Origin: Batillaria attramentaria
Lineage: Eukaryota > Mollusca > Gastropoda > Batillariidae
Direction: 5' to 3'
NCBI GenBank assembly: GCA_018292915.2
Contig: JACVVK020000015.1
Location: forward strand, 170,001 to 234,000
DNA: 64,000 nt
Shown here one piece after another: positions 10,080 to 23,147 of the stretch (position 1 is the stretch's first letter; each line of letters starts with the position of its first letter). The notes beneath the pieces are model-generated. The model was not told the origin of the DNA. It saw only the letters and a list, made by a program, of their open reading frames with translations, and ran no database searches. Made by a program: the position numbers and the translations under genes.

Positions 10080-10860
10080 TGAACTCCCATCATCATCGTG
10101 AGGACTATAGGAAAATACCGCTTTTTCGAGGAAATGGCCGGTGGAATGAGATGAAGTTGCCTTCGGTATGACGATTGTCGGTTGGAAACCCCGTTAATAG
10201 GATTGCATTGCTGAGTACGTAATATGACTTTGTACATGCACTGTGAAGACTACCTACTGAGGACCTACTTTGTGTATCTGACAAGACCCTCCTCCTGAGG
10301 ACCTGTGTTAGTCCTCACTATTACAAGTACTAGCATGATCGCACACCTGCCTCACTGAGACATGAAACCTAGAGAGGACTTGCACTCATATTAGATAAAT
10401 ACACCAACAGTAAACGAGTAATGACTGTAAATGATTATTATAGACGCGGAGAGCTAACTTGCATTGTTTTAATATCCACAACACCTGTTCAAGTTGACAA
10501 CTGTTGTTGCATCCAGCCTTTTGCACAAAGACGATGTTAAGAGGGTCCTCAGTGTATAATTAGAAACTGCATCCTCCTCCTGAAGACTTGAGTAAGTCCT
10601 TATTGTTACTAGTGTGGGTATTAGCATGATCAGACACCTGCTTCACTAGGACTTGTGCGAGTTTTCATTATTATCCGGTACTAGTGTGAGTATGAGCATG
10701 ATTGCACACCTGCCTCACTAGGACCTGTGTTAAGTCCTCATTATAACTAAACAGTAATGTGAGTATGAGCATGATTGTACACTTGTCTCACTAGGAGTCT
10801 TTAGGATTTGAAACGTATAGAGGACTTGCATTCACCATATCAATAAGACTACATCATAAT
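10080..10860 (+). repeat. Degenerate ~110-bp tandem repeat
   Basis: The units share 'gagtatgagcatgattgcac', 'acctgcctcactaggac' and 'ctgtgttaagtcctcatta', for example starting near 10280, 10580, 10680 and 10750. The 'gaggacttgtg...gagtcctcac' theme recurs at 19525-19605. Strong divergence means an old array. Confidence 0.6.
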
Positions 10861-11189
10861 TGACATTCCTTTTGATAACATAGTGAAAAGTTACAGTATT
10901 GTATACATGAAATTATTCATGCATGATTGTAAGCACATGTAGATTGTATGAAATGCATGTGCCCTTTTGACTTTGACTCCAGGTGACTTGGTCCTGAAAG
11001 TGCATTGCCTAGAGGATGCTTTAGATGAATAGATACTGAGAATACTATTTTGATGATCAGCAACTCAGAAATTATCTACTTTTTCCTACTTTTTAGAAGA
11101 ACTAATCTTTTGGCCCTCCTTGACCGATTGCAGTTGGGTTTGTTTTTTTTGCGACTTTTGCAATTTGTTCTATACAGTTTCACCAGCTT
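10861..11189. other. No recognisable feature
   Basis: AT-rich unique-looking DNA. Confidence 0.45.
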
Positions 11190-11241
11190 CTTCCGCTATA
11201 GCCTATAGGCTAGTCTAATTAGGCTTTTAATATAGCGGAAG
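11190..11241. repeat. 52-bp hairpin with 11-bp perfect stem
   Basis: CTTCCGCTATA (11190-11200) pairs with TATAGCGGAAG (11231-11241). It sits at the outer edge of the large inverted repeat, and the opposite arm lacks it. Confidence 0.65.
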
Positions 11242-13473
11242 GTAGAAAAAATTGATCCTAACTTTTTATTACAGAAATCAGTAGAGCACAGGCCCCTAAT
11301 GCTGTGGTGGTCTCCGTGAATTTTTTCTCCGTCCGCGTCACCGTTAAAAACGACCGTTTATCTTGCCATTTTCACTATATGAGCCCTATAAATGGGCTTT
11401 TGAGGGTGTGCACAAAGTATGCGTGTTTGCAGGTACAGAAATGCGCAGAACTCCACTCTAAATACGGTTACTGTTAGAAAAGACATGCATTGTTGACAAA
11501 CTGAAATTTTACTTCAATCAGAATGATGCTTCCTGGATAATTGTGGCAATTAGTTTGACCGTTGATTGAGGACCCTGTAAAACGGCTGTATTTCATGCTT
11601 GTGCACTTATCAGGTCACTGCAGTTGACATGTATCGCGGAAAACATTTACGAACATTGAACAGTTCAGTCAGAAAATGCTTCTTTGGTGTTGTGACGTTC
11701 CCTTGCCACCGCATGTGCAGGTACGTATGAAATATGATATCCAAGTGAGCACTTTTTTCGGTAGCGATATTTTGGCGGTGTACTTATTAAAGTAGTTGCT
11801 GCATTGTGAGTAGTGAACGGTTTTTGTCAAAGAGTAGTGCACACTCAAGAATAGTATCCCAGTTGTGTCATATCATAAGTTCATTGAAATCGCTATTGTA
11901 CTTTTGTCACGAACAGCCATCGAAAGTGCAATCTGTTTAATAATGGCTGAATATGCGTAATGATGGGAGTAGGGACACTTGATTGGTTGCTGTGATAAGG
12001 TGTATCCGCGAAAACAAGTATAATATGATGCAAATATTCGGGCACATGCTCGGTGTTTCAGAATTATCTCCCTGAACTTGTTTGAGAGATTCATTGCTTA
12101 TAGACGGCCGTTAATTGAAGCTATCAGTTCCCTATATGAGCTGAAAGCGGTGCTTACCAAAGAGCCTGCCATAATTGCTACACTTGATTCAATTTCTTTT
12201 TATACATTTGTCTTAGTGGAAAAAAAAACAATGACTAGTCGTATGAAGAAAGATCAGTGAATATAAACAAGCACGTCTTTTTCTTACAGCGGCCATTATT
12301 TTTACCCATTTTTTCCATTTCCTTCATTACATGCTGCGTGGGGGGTAGGTTTATATTTTGCTGCTAGCAGCCACCAATTTTAACTTGTCATTGTTTTACA
12401 TATTGGAAAAAGTAGAGTGATTCCAGATGAAGGAAAACGTGCATCCCACATCAAATTTCATGAACTCGTCAATGCTTGAAATAGGTGACTTAAAATAAAA
12501 TACCTTTTTCTAATTAAACAGAGCATTAACTAGTACGGGAGTCACTTACCAAGTAGCCAGATATGACGGCCACAGTGTACACAGCGTTTGTTGTTATTTA
12601 CCAACTTTGAGAGGAGAGGCTTGGCACTTACGTGTTACTAACCCATCCACTATGTCCCTTTGGCTGTGAGTGGTAATGAGGGGAATCCATATTGTGATTG
12701 GGTAAAAAATTGACAGTACACAGCAAAGATTACAAATGACGCCGCTGCAGCAGGTATTGTGCACACACTTCAAGTTTGACTACTGGATATGTTAGGCCAA
12801 ACACCCTGCGGTGGTCCAACGAAATGACAACGGATTTGCCTGTAGTGGCTCTCGGTTATCAAATCTTCCTTTTTCCATATAGACGCCAATTCTCTTATGG
12901 ATGGAGATCGGGCTGACATATTACGCTGCTGCAGCTGCTACGCTCGACAGATCATGTGCAGACGCACATCATGCTTTAGAGAAATAGTCCAGCATCCCTA
13001 AAATACTATGTTAAGTATACCTTTTTGCCTCAAATTCAAACGCACTCAGAAATTGTCGCACATTTTCATTAATTCCTGTTTTGAGGTACAGGTACAGAAA
13101 TTAGACAAACTTAATATGAAACTTCAAGTAAAATAATATTACGCGAATGCAAATAAAAAACAACAGACACAAAAGTAAATCTGTGAAATCTCTTTTATTT
13201 TCAACGTGTTCTTCCTTGGGAAAAAACGCCGTTATTTTTGCCTTTTTTTGGACATTCTCAAATTTACGAATGAAAATTACTGGCATACATTACTTGCAAA
13301 GTGTGATGGAAAGTATGTAGAACACAACCTCAAGTCTACAGTAGTAAGTGGCTGAATTCATTTCAAGTGGTATGACGTATGTTACTCGCACGGCAAACAT
13401 GTTTACAAGGTCAAGGTCATCAGTTCGTCTGTTTACTCCCAAACATTTTATTTCATCGCTCTGTTAGAATAAG
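11242..13473 (+). repeat. Left arm of 2.2-kb inverted repeat
   Basis: It matches the reverse complement of 16096-18305 over its whole length with scattered substitutions and small indels. Examples are 'cactatatgagccctataaa', 'ccctactcccatcat' against its complement, 'ggctgctagcagcaaaat' against its complement, and 'tttccttcattacatgctgc'. Related minus-strand (11873-12094) and plus-strand (17454-17672) frames align at about 90%, but no known transposase motif is visible. Confidence 0.85.
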
Positions 13474-14170
13474 CAAAAGAACAAGCAGTCACAAGCACCA
13501 GGCAAAACAAAATTAGCACAAACGATGTTCGTATGAGAAGATTTCTTGTCTACAACTTTGGTGACCTTGACCTTAGGGGTAAAGGTCATAGAGACTGGGT
13601 GAAAATTTTGTAAATACAACTTTTGGCATAACATTTGCCTTATATGCATTGATAAGAATGCCTTTCTGGTGACCTCTAGTAAAGGTCTGCATGGTTTGGG
13701 TACCCAGCAAGTTTAATATGAATCACTGAATGTCTTTCTCGTTACTGTCCCGTGTAAATAATGAGATTCAAAATATAAAATCCGTCAGGTGGCGCTCTTT
13801 ATCATTGCTCAGTCGAGGATGGCTGCCAGCTGCGTGTATTGGACTCGGTGTTTTATTCAACCGCCAAGTTAGATGGCTCATCTTACGTTTACTTGGGACA
13901 ACGTGGCGCCGACACAGACAATGAAAACAATGGAGACGATTTACAGCAGACCAACGCAGTGACAAGATGACTTTGGGCCGCCAGCTTATTTAAGCTTGTA
14001 TTGTGCACACACACACACACACACACACACACACCAGCTTTTTAAAATGCCAAAGACAAACACACACGAGGTTTAGTTACAAGACTGCACCTAACACAGT
14101 AACTGGGAGATATGTATGCAATAGATCAGAGTGACCCTGCCCCAGGAGACCGTTAATTTTGATTTTGTTA
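13474..14170 (+). other. Spacer of large inverted repeat, left part
   Basis: It includes 'gtgaccttgacctt' (about 13559), similar to the motif array at 42.6-43.1 kb, and a (CA)n tract at 13988-14032. No gene was seen. Confidence 0.5.
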
Positions 14171-14489
14171 CCGGCCCTGCGGTGTAGTGGTTACCACTTC
14201 GGACCATGGGCCGGGAGACCTGGGTTCGAGTCCCAGCCGAGGCAAGCGGGATTTTTCCTACCTAGTTCGGTTCCTACCCGAAGCGGGTGTGCTATGAGCC
14301 CAATGGGGAGGCTGTTGCCACACAGCCGAGACTCACACACGTCAAGGGTGTCATTTTAAGGGTGCTTCCAATGGGATGACACATCTTATGATGTGGATGA
14401 TTACACGACCGCCACCGCAGAGGCCGCTGTTCCCGGGTCTGGTTAAGATCGGGATATTTTTGACAGAAAGCGTGGCATGCGGCTCCGTC
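14171..14489 (+). mobile_element. SINE C, copy 1 (3' end replaced by palindrome)
   Basis: The tRNA-like head 'ggtgtagtggttaccacttc'...'gggttcgagtccc' is followed by the family body: 'gaggcaagcgggatttttcc', 'gctgttgccacacagccgag' and 'gatgtggatgattacac'. It stops at 'gctccgtcccg', where full copies continue with 'cagtcccaaaccacatgg'. Confidence 0.85.
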
Positions 14490-14601
14490 CCGGCATTTCA
14501 CGGCTACACACGAACCTGTCTCGTGGTATCAAATTCAAACTAGGCGCCTAGTTTGCATTTGATACCACGAGACAGGTTCATGTGTAGCCGTGAAATGCCG
14601 G
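14490..14601. repeat. 112-bp near-perfect palindrome
   Basis: 14490-14545 and the reverse complement of 14546-14601 agree at 54 of 56 positions with no loop. The centre is TAGGCGCCTA. It interrupts SINE C and is non-coding. It could be a MITE, a cruciform-forming element or the product of an inverted duplication. Confidence 0.9.
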
Positions 14602-14707
14602 TTTCGATAACAAGAACCTTCGGAGAAGAGGAGAAAAAAACAAAACAAAAAAAAAAACACAGCAAAAATATTTGTCAAAAACGCAATAGTGCTAAGGGGC
14701 ACGATGG

Positions 14708-14795
14708 TCGTTTGGGAATTTAACGTCCACTTCCACCATGGGTGATGTCAAAGACGGAACAACGAGGAAAAGGCCAGCACAAAAATGAATAGGTC
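14708..14795 (-). mobile_element. SINE B fragment (3' part)
   Basis: The reverse complement carries the family body from 'tttgtgctggccttttcc' through 'ccaccatggg' to 'ggacgttaaattccc'. No tRNA head remains. Confidence 0.7.
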
Positions 14796-15900
14796 TCACC
14801 CTGTGGGGTAGAATATATACACTAGAGTTGAGGGTACATTTTCAAAGACTTGAATGCCCTACGCTATACGTGCGATTCTGGGATCTTGCAAGTCAAGTGA
14901 ATGGTGTTACGCGTCAGTAACGATGTATGTGTTCCTTACGCAGCTTTCATTGCTACAGCTAAAACAAATTTAACGGGGTTGAGGGGAGGGTGTCGAGTAT
15001 AGCTGGGGAGGTTCATGGTATTCACATTACAAATCCGGGTGGCAATGACACCCAGAAGGACAGTAAACACGCGAAGGTCTATCCCAGTGCACGGGTAGCT
15101 GATCTGGTAATGACGTTGGTTGGACCAGGTCATTAAGCCCTACCCGACTAACACTAATGTTCATCAGACCGTGCAAGGCGACGTGTCTGTAAACCAGGAC
15201 CTGACCGTTTGAGTTGTTCATTCCATTGTCATTATTCTTCCAACGACACAAAGAAGTTGGTTTACTGAAAATAACGCGGAACGAAACCAGTCTAAACTCA
15301 AGTTTACGAAAACCATTTTGTTTGAACGAAACTCAAACATGAAAAACTGAACGCCCCCCTCCCCTCCCCACTCCCATTATTATTAGTAGTAGTAGTAGCG
15401 GTAGTAGTAGTATAATTATCATTATTATTATTGTTGTTATATCTATTCATGTATATACTGAGCAACGAAAGAAAGGAATGCGAATTTCTTTTCTGTTCAG
15501 GCTAACCTGAAAATCACTGAAAAGTTCATCGTCAGCAAGTCAGTTTTGCTGGCAAGAACGTTTTCTAAAAACACAAATGTTCAGTCCGCCATAGTTATTA
15601 ATTCCAATGCACATGGACACAGAAACGCCATCACAAGATCAATATGGCGGATGACCCTTCGTGGTGTCGAAAACGGCCTGTGGCCGGCGGCCTGTTTTGT
15701 ATTCTTGGGATGGTGCCCCATGTCTCAAGATTCAAGATTTTATTTTCCTTTCCCCTTTTTGGGGCATGGAAGATACAAAAAAATTAAACAAACCAGGACC
15801 ACATAATTATACACAGAACGATACGACAGAAGATATTTGTGCAACATACACATAATCTATACACAGGAAAGCGCAACCATCTATGAAACCTCTGAAACAG

Positions 15901-15939
<39 letters not shown>

Positions 15940-16095
15940 CCTTTTAGGTGAAAAGGCTAAAAAAAAAAAAAAAAAACCAAAACACGCAACTATATTCACC
16001 ACAACGTTCTATAGCCCTCTACCAAAAGCTGGTCTGGGAACAGGATGCTGTGAACTCATCAAATCACGGGGACAAAAGTGAGCAGCACCAAAATA
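14796..16095. other. Spacer of large inverted repeat, right part
   Basis: It holds a (TAG)n/(ATT)n tract at 15377-15437, (CA)n at 15902-15938 and poly-A at 15960-15976. No gene or RNA was recognised. Confidence 0.5.
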
Positions 16096-18305
16096 CTTAT
16101 TCTGAGCGAGGAAGTAAAATGTTTTGGAATAAATAGACAAACCAATGACCTTGACCTTGAAAACATGTTTGCCGTGTGATTAACATACCTCATAACACTT
16201 GAAATGAATTCAGCCACATACTACTATAGACTTGAGGTTGTGCTCTACATAATTTCCATTGCACTTTGCAAGTACTGAACTGCATTCCTAAATGTGAAAA
16301 TGCCCAAAAAGGCCAACTTAACGGCGTTTGTTCCCAAGGAAAAACACGTTGAAAATAAGAGAGATTTCACAGATTTTCTTTGGCGTCGATTGTTTTTTTT
16401 TTTTTTATTGGCATTTGCGAAATGTTATTTTACTTGTAGCTTAAATTAATTTTGTCTGATTTCTTTACCTGTACCTCAAAAACAGGAATTAATGAAAATG
16501 TCCGACATTTTCTTAGTGCGATACAATTTTAAGCGGAGGGGTATCTTTAAAATAGTATTTTTGTGATGCTAGACCATTTCCTTAAATCATGATGTACGTC
16601 TGCACATGATCTGTCAAGCGTAGCAGCTGCAGCAGCATTATGTCAGCCCGGTCCCCATTCGTGAATGAATGGGCGTCTATATATAAAATAGACATTTGAT
16701 ATCCTCGGGCTGCTACAGGTAAATTTCTGGTCATTTCCTTGGACCACCACAGGGTGTTTGGTCTAACAGATCCAGTAGTCAAACTTGAGGTTTGTGATTA
16801 ATACCTGCTGCAGCGGCGACATTTGTAATCTTTGCTGTGTACTGTCAATTTTTTACCCAATCACAATACGGATTCCCCTCATTACCACTCACAGCCAAAG
16901 GGACATAGTGGATGGGCTAGTAACACGTAAGTGCCAAGCCTCTCCTCTAAAAGCTGGTAAATAACAAAATACGCTGTGTACACTGTGGCCGTCATATCAG
17001 GATACTTGGTAACCTACCCCCGTAGTGGTTAATGCTCTGTGTAATTAGAAAAAGGTATTTTAAGTCACCTATTTCAAGCATTGACGAGTTCATGAAATTT
17101 GATGTGGGATGCACGTTTTCCTTCTTCTGGGATCACTCTACTTTTCCCAGGATGTAAAACAATGACAAGTTAAAATTGGTGGCTGCTAGCAGCAAAATAT
17201 AAACCTACCCCCCACGCAGCATGTAATGAAGGAAATGGAAAAAATGGGTAAAAATAATGACCGCTGTAAAAAAGACGCGCTTGTTTAGATTCACGGATCT
17301 TTCTTCATACGACTAGTCATTGTCTTTTTCACTAAGACAAATGTATAAAAAGAAAATGATTCAAGCGTAGCAATTATGGCAGGCTCTTTGGTAAGCACCG
17401 CTTTCAGCCCATATAGGGAACTGATAGCTTCAATTAACGGCCATCTATAAGCAATGAATCTCTCATTCAAGTTCCGGAAGATAATTCTGAAACACCGAGG
17501 ATGTGCCCGAATATTTGCATCATATTATACTTGTTTTCGCGGATACACCTTATCACAGCAACCAATCAATTGTCCCTACTCCCATCATTTCGCATATTCA
17601 GCCATTATTAAGCAGATTGCACATTCGATGGCTGTTTGTGACAAAAGTACAATAGCGATTTCAATGAACTTATATGACACAACTGGGATACTATTCTTGA
17701 GTGTGCACTGCTCTTTGAGAAAACCCGTTCACTACTCACAACGCAGCAACTACTTTAATAAGTACACCCCCAAAATATCGCTACCGAAAAAAGTGCTCAC
17801 TTGGATATCATATTTCATACGTACCTGCACATGCGGTGACAAGGGAACGTCACAACACCAAAGAAGCGTTTTCTGACTGAACTGTTCAATGTTCGTAAAT
17901 GTTTTCCGCGATACATGTCAACTGCAGTGACCTGATAAGTGCACAAGCATGAAATACAGCCGTTTTACAGGGTCCTCAATCAACGGTCAAACTAATTGCC
18001 GCAATTACCCAGGAAGCATCATTCTGATTGGGGTAAAATTTCAGTATGTCAACAATGCATGTCTTGTCTAACAGTAACCGTATTTAGAGCGGAGTTCTGC
18101 GCATTTCTGAACCCGCAAACACGCATACTTTGTGCACACCCTCAAAAGCCCATTTATAGGGCTCATATAGTGAAAATGGCAAGATAAACGGTCGTTTTTA
18201 ACGGTGACGCGGACGGAGAAAAAATTCACGGAGACCACCACAGCATTAGAGGTCTGTGTTCTACTGAAATCTGTAATAAAAAGTTAGGATCAAATTTGTT
18301 CTACC
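16096..18305 (-). repeat. Right arm of 2.2-kb inverted repeat
   Basis: Reverse-complement partner of 11242-13473. It contains the longest frame of the structure (17454-17876, 140 residues), whose first ~73 residues align with the left-arm frame. The rest of the frame is not open in the left arm. No domain was recognised, so I treat it as a relic or chance frame. Confidence 0.85.
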
Positions 18306-18504
18306 TTGTTCAGCAATTTGACTAGCCTACTAGCCTCGCGACGCGCCAAGTTTTCAGTCTCTGTACAACATTGTATTTTGATCGATTGTATCCATCGCGC
18401 TATCGATGGATACGTCATTGGCCTTCTGAATCTCTGCTGTTTCGTCGCAACATTGTTTTCGTTCTTTGGGATGAAGAGAGAAAACAATACTTTACTACAC
18501 ACGC

Positions 18505-18672
18505 TCAAATCAAAATCAGCAAGCAGAAATTTTATTCATTTGCCATCACGAAATAAATTCTTTGATTGAACTTCCCCTCTCTTGTATTGGGCTCAGGGTG
18601 CTTTTGCGGGAAGTGGCCGCATCTATACCTATCCTTCAAAAGGCAGCTAAAACTCACTTATTCAGTGTAACC
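18505..18672 (+). repeat. Direct repeat with LINE-tail end, unit 1
   Basis: 'caagcagaaattttattcat', 'ggaagtg' and 'cctatccttcaaaaggcagc' are repeated at 19028-19203. The end translates like a LINE C-terminus (Lys-Thr-His-Leu-Phe), so the unit may include a LINE 3' fragment. Confidence 0.6.
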
Positions 18673-19027
18673 CCCCCCTCCCCCCCCCCCCTTCTCCAAA
18701 ATCCCACTTCCTCTATGAAACACCGTCTTCAGTGATTTTTTTTTTCTGCTGGAGAGGACAGTTATGTTTCCCAGTAGTGCGCATCAATTACGACAGTATA
18801 TGCCTGACTCATTAGTTTTGCGCCAACTCAGGGCAGATTCTTATTGGTTGCCAGAGCCGACACTGCTCGCACAGAGGCCAGAATAGCTCGTCGCTCTCTA
18901 CTGAAGTATGACTATAATGCTTTTCTGTTGATAACGCCAAACCTACCAGGCGAGCGCGCCGCAGAAGATGGCAGAATCGGATCACTTGTTTTGTGTGCCA
19001 TAAGTGTGCAAGCACCTGTCCGTCTAA

Positions 19028-19203
19028 AACGCTCAAACTAAAATCATCAAGCAGAAATTTTATTCATTTGCCATCAGGAAATAAATTCTTTGGTTGGACT
19101 TCTCCTCTCTTCTTATTCTATTGGGCTGTCGGCGTCACTTTTTGCGGGAAGTGACCATACCTATCCTTCAGGAGACAACTAAAAACTCACTTATTCAGTC
19201 TTA
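19028..19203 (+). repeat. Direct repeat with LINE-tail end, unit 2
   Basis: Second copy of 18505-18672, offset about 523 bp, with several substitutions and indels. The DNA between (18673-19027) shows only a poly-C run and no gene. Confidence 0.6.
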
Positions 19204-19520
19204 TAAAGAACAGCGTGAAACACGTGGTCACAATCATCATCACATCAACAAAAGAATGGTCCTTACCTTTTGTCTGCCATGCTGCTTCTCCTATAGTCCT
19301 ACCATCTGTGACAGCAAGTACATGTATTTTGCATGGCCACGTGTGATTGGCAGATCAAAAAACAAACAAACAAAAAAAAAAAAAAAAAAACACGCAGTCG
19401 GTTTTGGCGCGAAAGAGTGACGTATGTGAAGTATGTGACTGGTTGGTTAAAAATAGCAAAAGTCTTACGATAATTTGAGAGATGACACAGAAGGGTAGTC
19501 CGCGTCTAGTGGTGGCGTCG
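19204..19520. other. No recognisable feature except poly-A
   Basis: An A-rich run at 19357-19390 is the only structure. Confidence 0.45.
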
Positions 19521-19614
19521 CATCGTGAGGACTTGTGTGTGAGTCCTCACGAAGTTCCAGGTCCCAATCATGTGGGTGTGTAGTCTATAGTGAGTCTTCA
19601 CGAGGTGGGTAAAA

Positions 19615-19649
<35 letters not shown>

Positions 19650-19891
19650 GTAGAGCTACTGACTGACACACACACTCTCTAGAAAACTCGTGGTTACATT
19701 CAAAACAAACAGATCATGAAGTACAGCTTTAGCACCAAATAAAACAACAAATAACAATTCTGTGAATTGATGTGAATGTAACAATACCTAAGTATTAGAA
19801 ATCTGTTCAAAATCCCAAACAATAAACAATAAAAAAAAACCAACCCACGCACGCACGCACGCACGCACGCACTTCTGGAGTAAACTCCACA

Positions 19892-19930
<39 letters not shown>

Positions 19931-20300
19931 TCTTGGACACTCATGGCTATACTAAAAGCAAAAAAAGAATACATCTATAGTACACAATTTAAAAAATAAA
20001 TAAAAATTCTCTGAATGGATGTATAATTTATCAACCTGATACACAATTTCCCCCCAAACGGCTACGACACATGTAATGACAAATATCAGAAATCTGATTA
20101 AATAAAAACCTCAAACAATAAGCACAAAACCCTGCGAAACCCCACAAAACTCAAGAAACCCCACAGCAACAGCAAAATTACCACCACCAACAACAACACT
20201 AACAACAACAACAACAACAACAACAACAGCAATTACCATCATATACGCTCATATCACAAATCAAAAGCACTTCAGCCTCTGCTCATGTTATTCTTCCTTC
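19521..20300 (+). repeat. Repeat-rich block: (CA)n, (GCAC)n, A-rich repeat copies, (AAC)n
   Basis: (CA)n is at 19617-19647 and 19884-19929, (GCAC)n at 19845-19870, and copies of the 9.9-kb A-rich repeat at 19696-19835 and 19940-20125. (AAC)n is at 20170-20228. No coding evidence. Confidence 0.7.
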
Positions 20301-20408
20301 CAAGAAATACTGAAATAGTCAGTGTGTTAAGCGATACGGTACGTATACGCCGAGCACCATGTCTGATGATTTCAATATAATGTATGAGCCGAGACTACTG
20401 TCCATATA

Positions 20409-20564
20409 GTATTTAACAACAACAACGACAACAACAGCAACAACAACAACAGCAACAACAACAACTGGCGGGCAATACAGAAAGACCAGCTATCATACTG
20501 TTGGCGAATCTTCATTCATTTAAAAAAAAATGGCGGTATCGACATTATTTCTTTGTTTATTATT

Positions 20565-20608
<44 letters not shown>

Positions 20609-21031
20609 GGGACCAGATCTTTATTGATAATAATAATAATAATAATAATATGGAAATTTGTCGACGGACTTACAGCAAAGTAAAAAATTAAATTCAGATT
20701 CTACAGTTTAAACACAGTCTTGTCTTGTCACACTAACAGTTGCACTCTGTCTGTCTGTCTGTCTGTCTGTCTTTCTGTCTCTCTTTCAAGGAGCAATTCC
20801 ATGTTTGGGGTGGGTTCTTAAAAATGATATAACATACATATCACTTCCTCTCTCTCTCTCTCTCTCTCTGGAGAGAATTATTAACTTTTTGCTTTTCTAC
20901 TTACTGCTATTTGTTTGTTGTTTAACTTTTTGCTTTTCTACTTATTACTTTTTTTAGTATTAACAACGGCAAGGTTGTAAACTGACGAGCCTTCTCTGTC
21001 AAAACTTTTACCGTTGATAAAATAATAAAGT

Positions 21032-21064
<33 letters not shown>

Positions 21065-21090
21065 TCTCTCTCTCTCTCTCTCTCTCGCTC
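20409..21090 (+). repeat. Microsatellite cluster and a LINE/SINE-like 3' tail
   Basis: (AAC)n is at 20416-20465, (GTT)n at 20563-20610, (AAT)n at 20627-20650, (GTCT)n at 20743-20771, CT tracts at 20848-20870 and 21063-21090, and (CAT)n at 21035-21062. 20966-21034 ('acggcaaggttgtaaactg'...'accgttgataaa') matches 63136-63192, so it is probably a retroposon 3' end. Confidence 0.7.
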
Positions 21091-21301
21091 GCTCGCTCGC
21101 TCACTCGTTCCTCTCGTTTGACTTTGATTTTGTTTGTTATTTGAGCAGCGAAGACGAGATCAAAGACAAGACAATGTGCCCAACCTTTCATCCTTGAATA
21201 ATAATGTTTCACTGACATCGTCAGTTGTTTTTCTCTCCGTCAAGTACAGAACAGCCTCTAGTAACATGCAGCTCGAAGCTGTGCGAATCAGTAACATTTC
21301 A

Positions 21302-21360
21302 CACAACCATTTTACGTGGTGGGAAAAGGACGGTAAACTCCCAAACACCCACCCACCCAT
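21302..21360 (+). mobile_element. SINE B tail fragment
   Basis: 'acgtggtgggaaaaggacgg' and 'taaactcccaaacacccacc' match the 3' end of SINE B. The head is missing. Confidence 0.5.
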
Positions 21361-21435
21361 CGCATAGCCATATGGGATTCTACTCAAATTCTTAAAGCAA
21401 GGTGTTACCTTTCTCTTTGTTTTCCCTCTTTCTTC

Positions 21436-21437
21436 CT

Positions 21438-21470
<33 letters not shown>

Positions 21471-21705
21471 GTTTTATTTTTCCTCGAGGACTGGGCCGGT
21501 TGTGGGGTCAATGGGAGGTTAGATAAATGGAGACGAAGCAGTAGCACGACTGGGTCCAGATAAGCCTCTCTCAAGCCATGGGTCAGGGCGACCCAGACTG
21601 CCGTTAATAACCAAGGGCAGTTGTGTCAGAACAAACACGATCAATAACCATCCTGGTTTTACCCAGGAGTACCTCCCCCCACACATACACACACGCGCGC
21701 GCAAA

Positions 21706-21752
<47 letters not shown>
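21436..21752. repeat. Poly-T and (CA)n tracts
   Basis: A T-run lies at 21438-21456 and (CA)n at 21707-21752. No gene between. Confidence 0.8.
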
Positions 21753-21756
<4 letters not shown>

Positions 21757-22011
21757 TTGCATGCGATGTTTTTACTCTGCTCGGTGAGGAAAAACAGGTG
21801 TGTGTCCCATCCCGAAATGTTTGCGTTTGCCCGTTCTTTTTGGCTGTCACCCGTTCTTCGCGGCTGGATTGACAAGCTAAGAGCCACATACTTAAATGAA
21901 CCGTCCTTATGATTAAAAACAAACAAACAAACAAACAAGGAGGAACGGCCCCGTCCTAGAAAGTTGTTTCTCCAAATTTCATGTTATTTTGTCTATTTTG
22001 TTGTTATTGTT

Positions 22012-22588
22012 GCTTACGTCAAAAGTGTAATAGCCACAACCTCCAAAATTCACACTGTTTAGAGTCCGTATTCATTCTATCTATGCTCCAAAAAATGGAG
22101 TGATTTAGGTAAATGTTAAACGCCAGAAAGCCACTTTTTTTCTGAAAAGGGCGATAACTCGCAAATCATGTGTGCACTTGAATCGTACCTGGATCAGGTC
22201 GTCTATTCAATGATCTTGATTCATTTAGAAACCCCAAATTTGAAATCGATCGGTTGAGTAGTTTCGGAGATACAGGCATCTGAACTGGGTTCACATGCAA
22301 TGTCAACTGAGGTTCGGTTTACATCTATAAGAGCGACTATTTTCTAGTAGTGACTCTGTTCAGAGTCCGTATTCAAGCTATCTACTGCCAAAAATTTGAG
22401 TGATTTAAATAAATATTACGCCTGTAAACGCCAGACAACCAACTTGTCTCAAAAGGGCGATAACTCCCAAATCACTTAAGCAATCATCACACGCTCGGTT
22501 GCTCTAACCTAACATTTTGATATAGTTGGATACCCCCAAATTTGAAGCCATTCGGTTGAGTATTTTCGGAGAAACATGCCTGGACACA

Positions 22589-22640
<52 letters not shown>

Positions 22641-22867
22641 CCACACAGACGGAACTCACTCAGGAGGAGAAGTGCGTTCGGCGCACCATACACGTCAGCA
22701 TCGGAGACGCACGCTTCTTACGTCATTGTCAGAGTTACACTTGCAAAATCGTCTCTGCGGAAGATCGGCAGTGACGTGCGTTTGTACCACAGATGCTTGC
22801 CTATGAACGTGGACATTTTAGCCCGTTCTATGATGTTGTTTCCATTACTATGGAAACAACATAAAAA
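22012..22867 (+). mobile_element. Dispersed element F, copy 2
   Basis: It is colinear with 7528-8385, including the internal ~305-bp duplication, the (CA)n tract (22590-22639) and the terminal 30-bp hairpin (22833-22862). Matching ends define the element limits. Confidence 0.75.
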
Positions 22868-23075
22868 CAACAACAAAAATCAATGTTACCATACCATGGT
22901 CCTTTCCAAATGGGCACTTGAACCGTTTATCCGATCCAATTCAATAAGCGCTTGTTAGATGCATGGATACCTTCAAGAGAAATTTTCATGCTCGTTGTAC
23001 TTAGAAATACAACAGAGGGGGAAGAGAAGACAGTACGAAGAAATAAACCATAACTAATAAGGCATTACTTGTTAC

Positions 23076-23077
<2 letters not shown>

Positions 23078-23147
<70 letters not shown>

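Noticed and set aside
17454..17876. 140-residue frame in the right inverted arm as a transposase
   Set aside because: No DDE, zinc-finger or other transposase motif is visible, and the left-arm counterpart is open for only about half. Recorded as a relic, not a gene.
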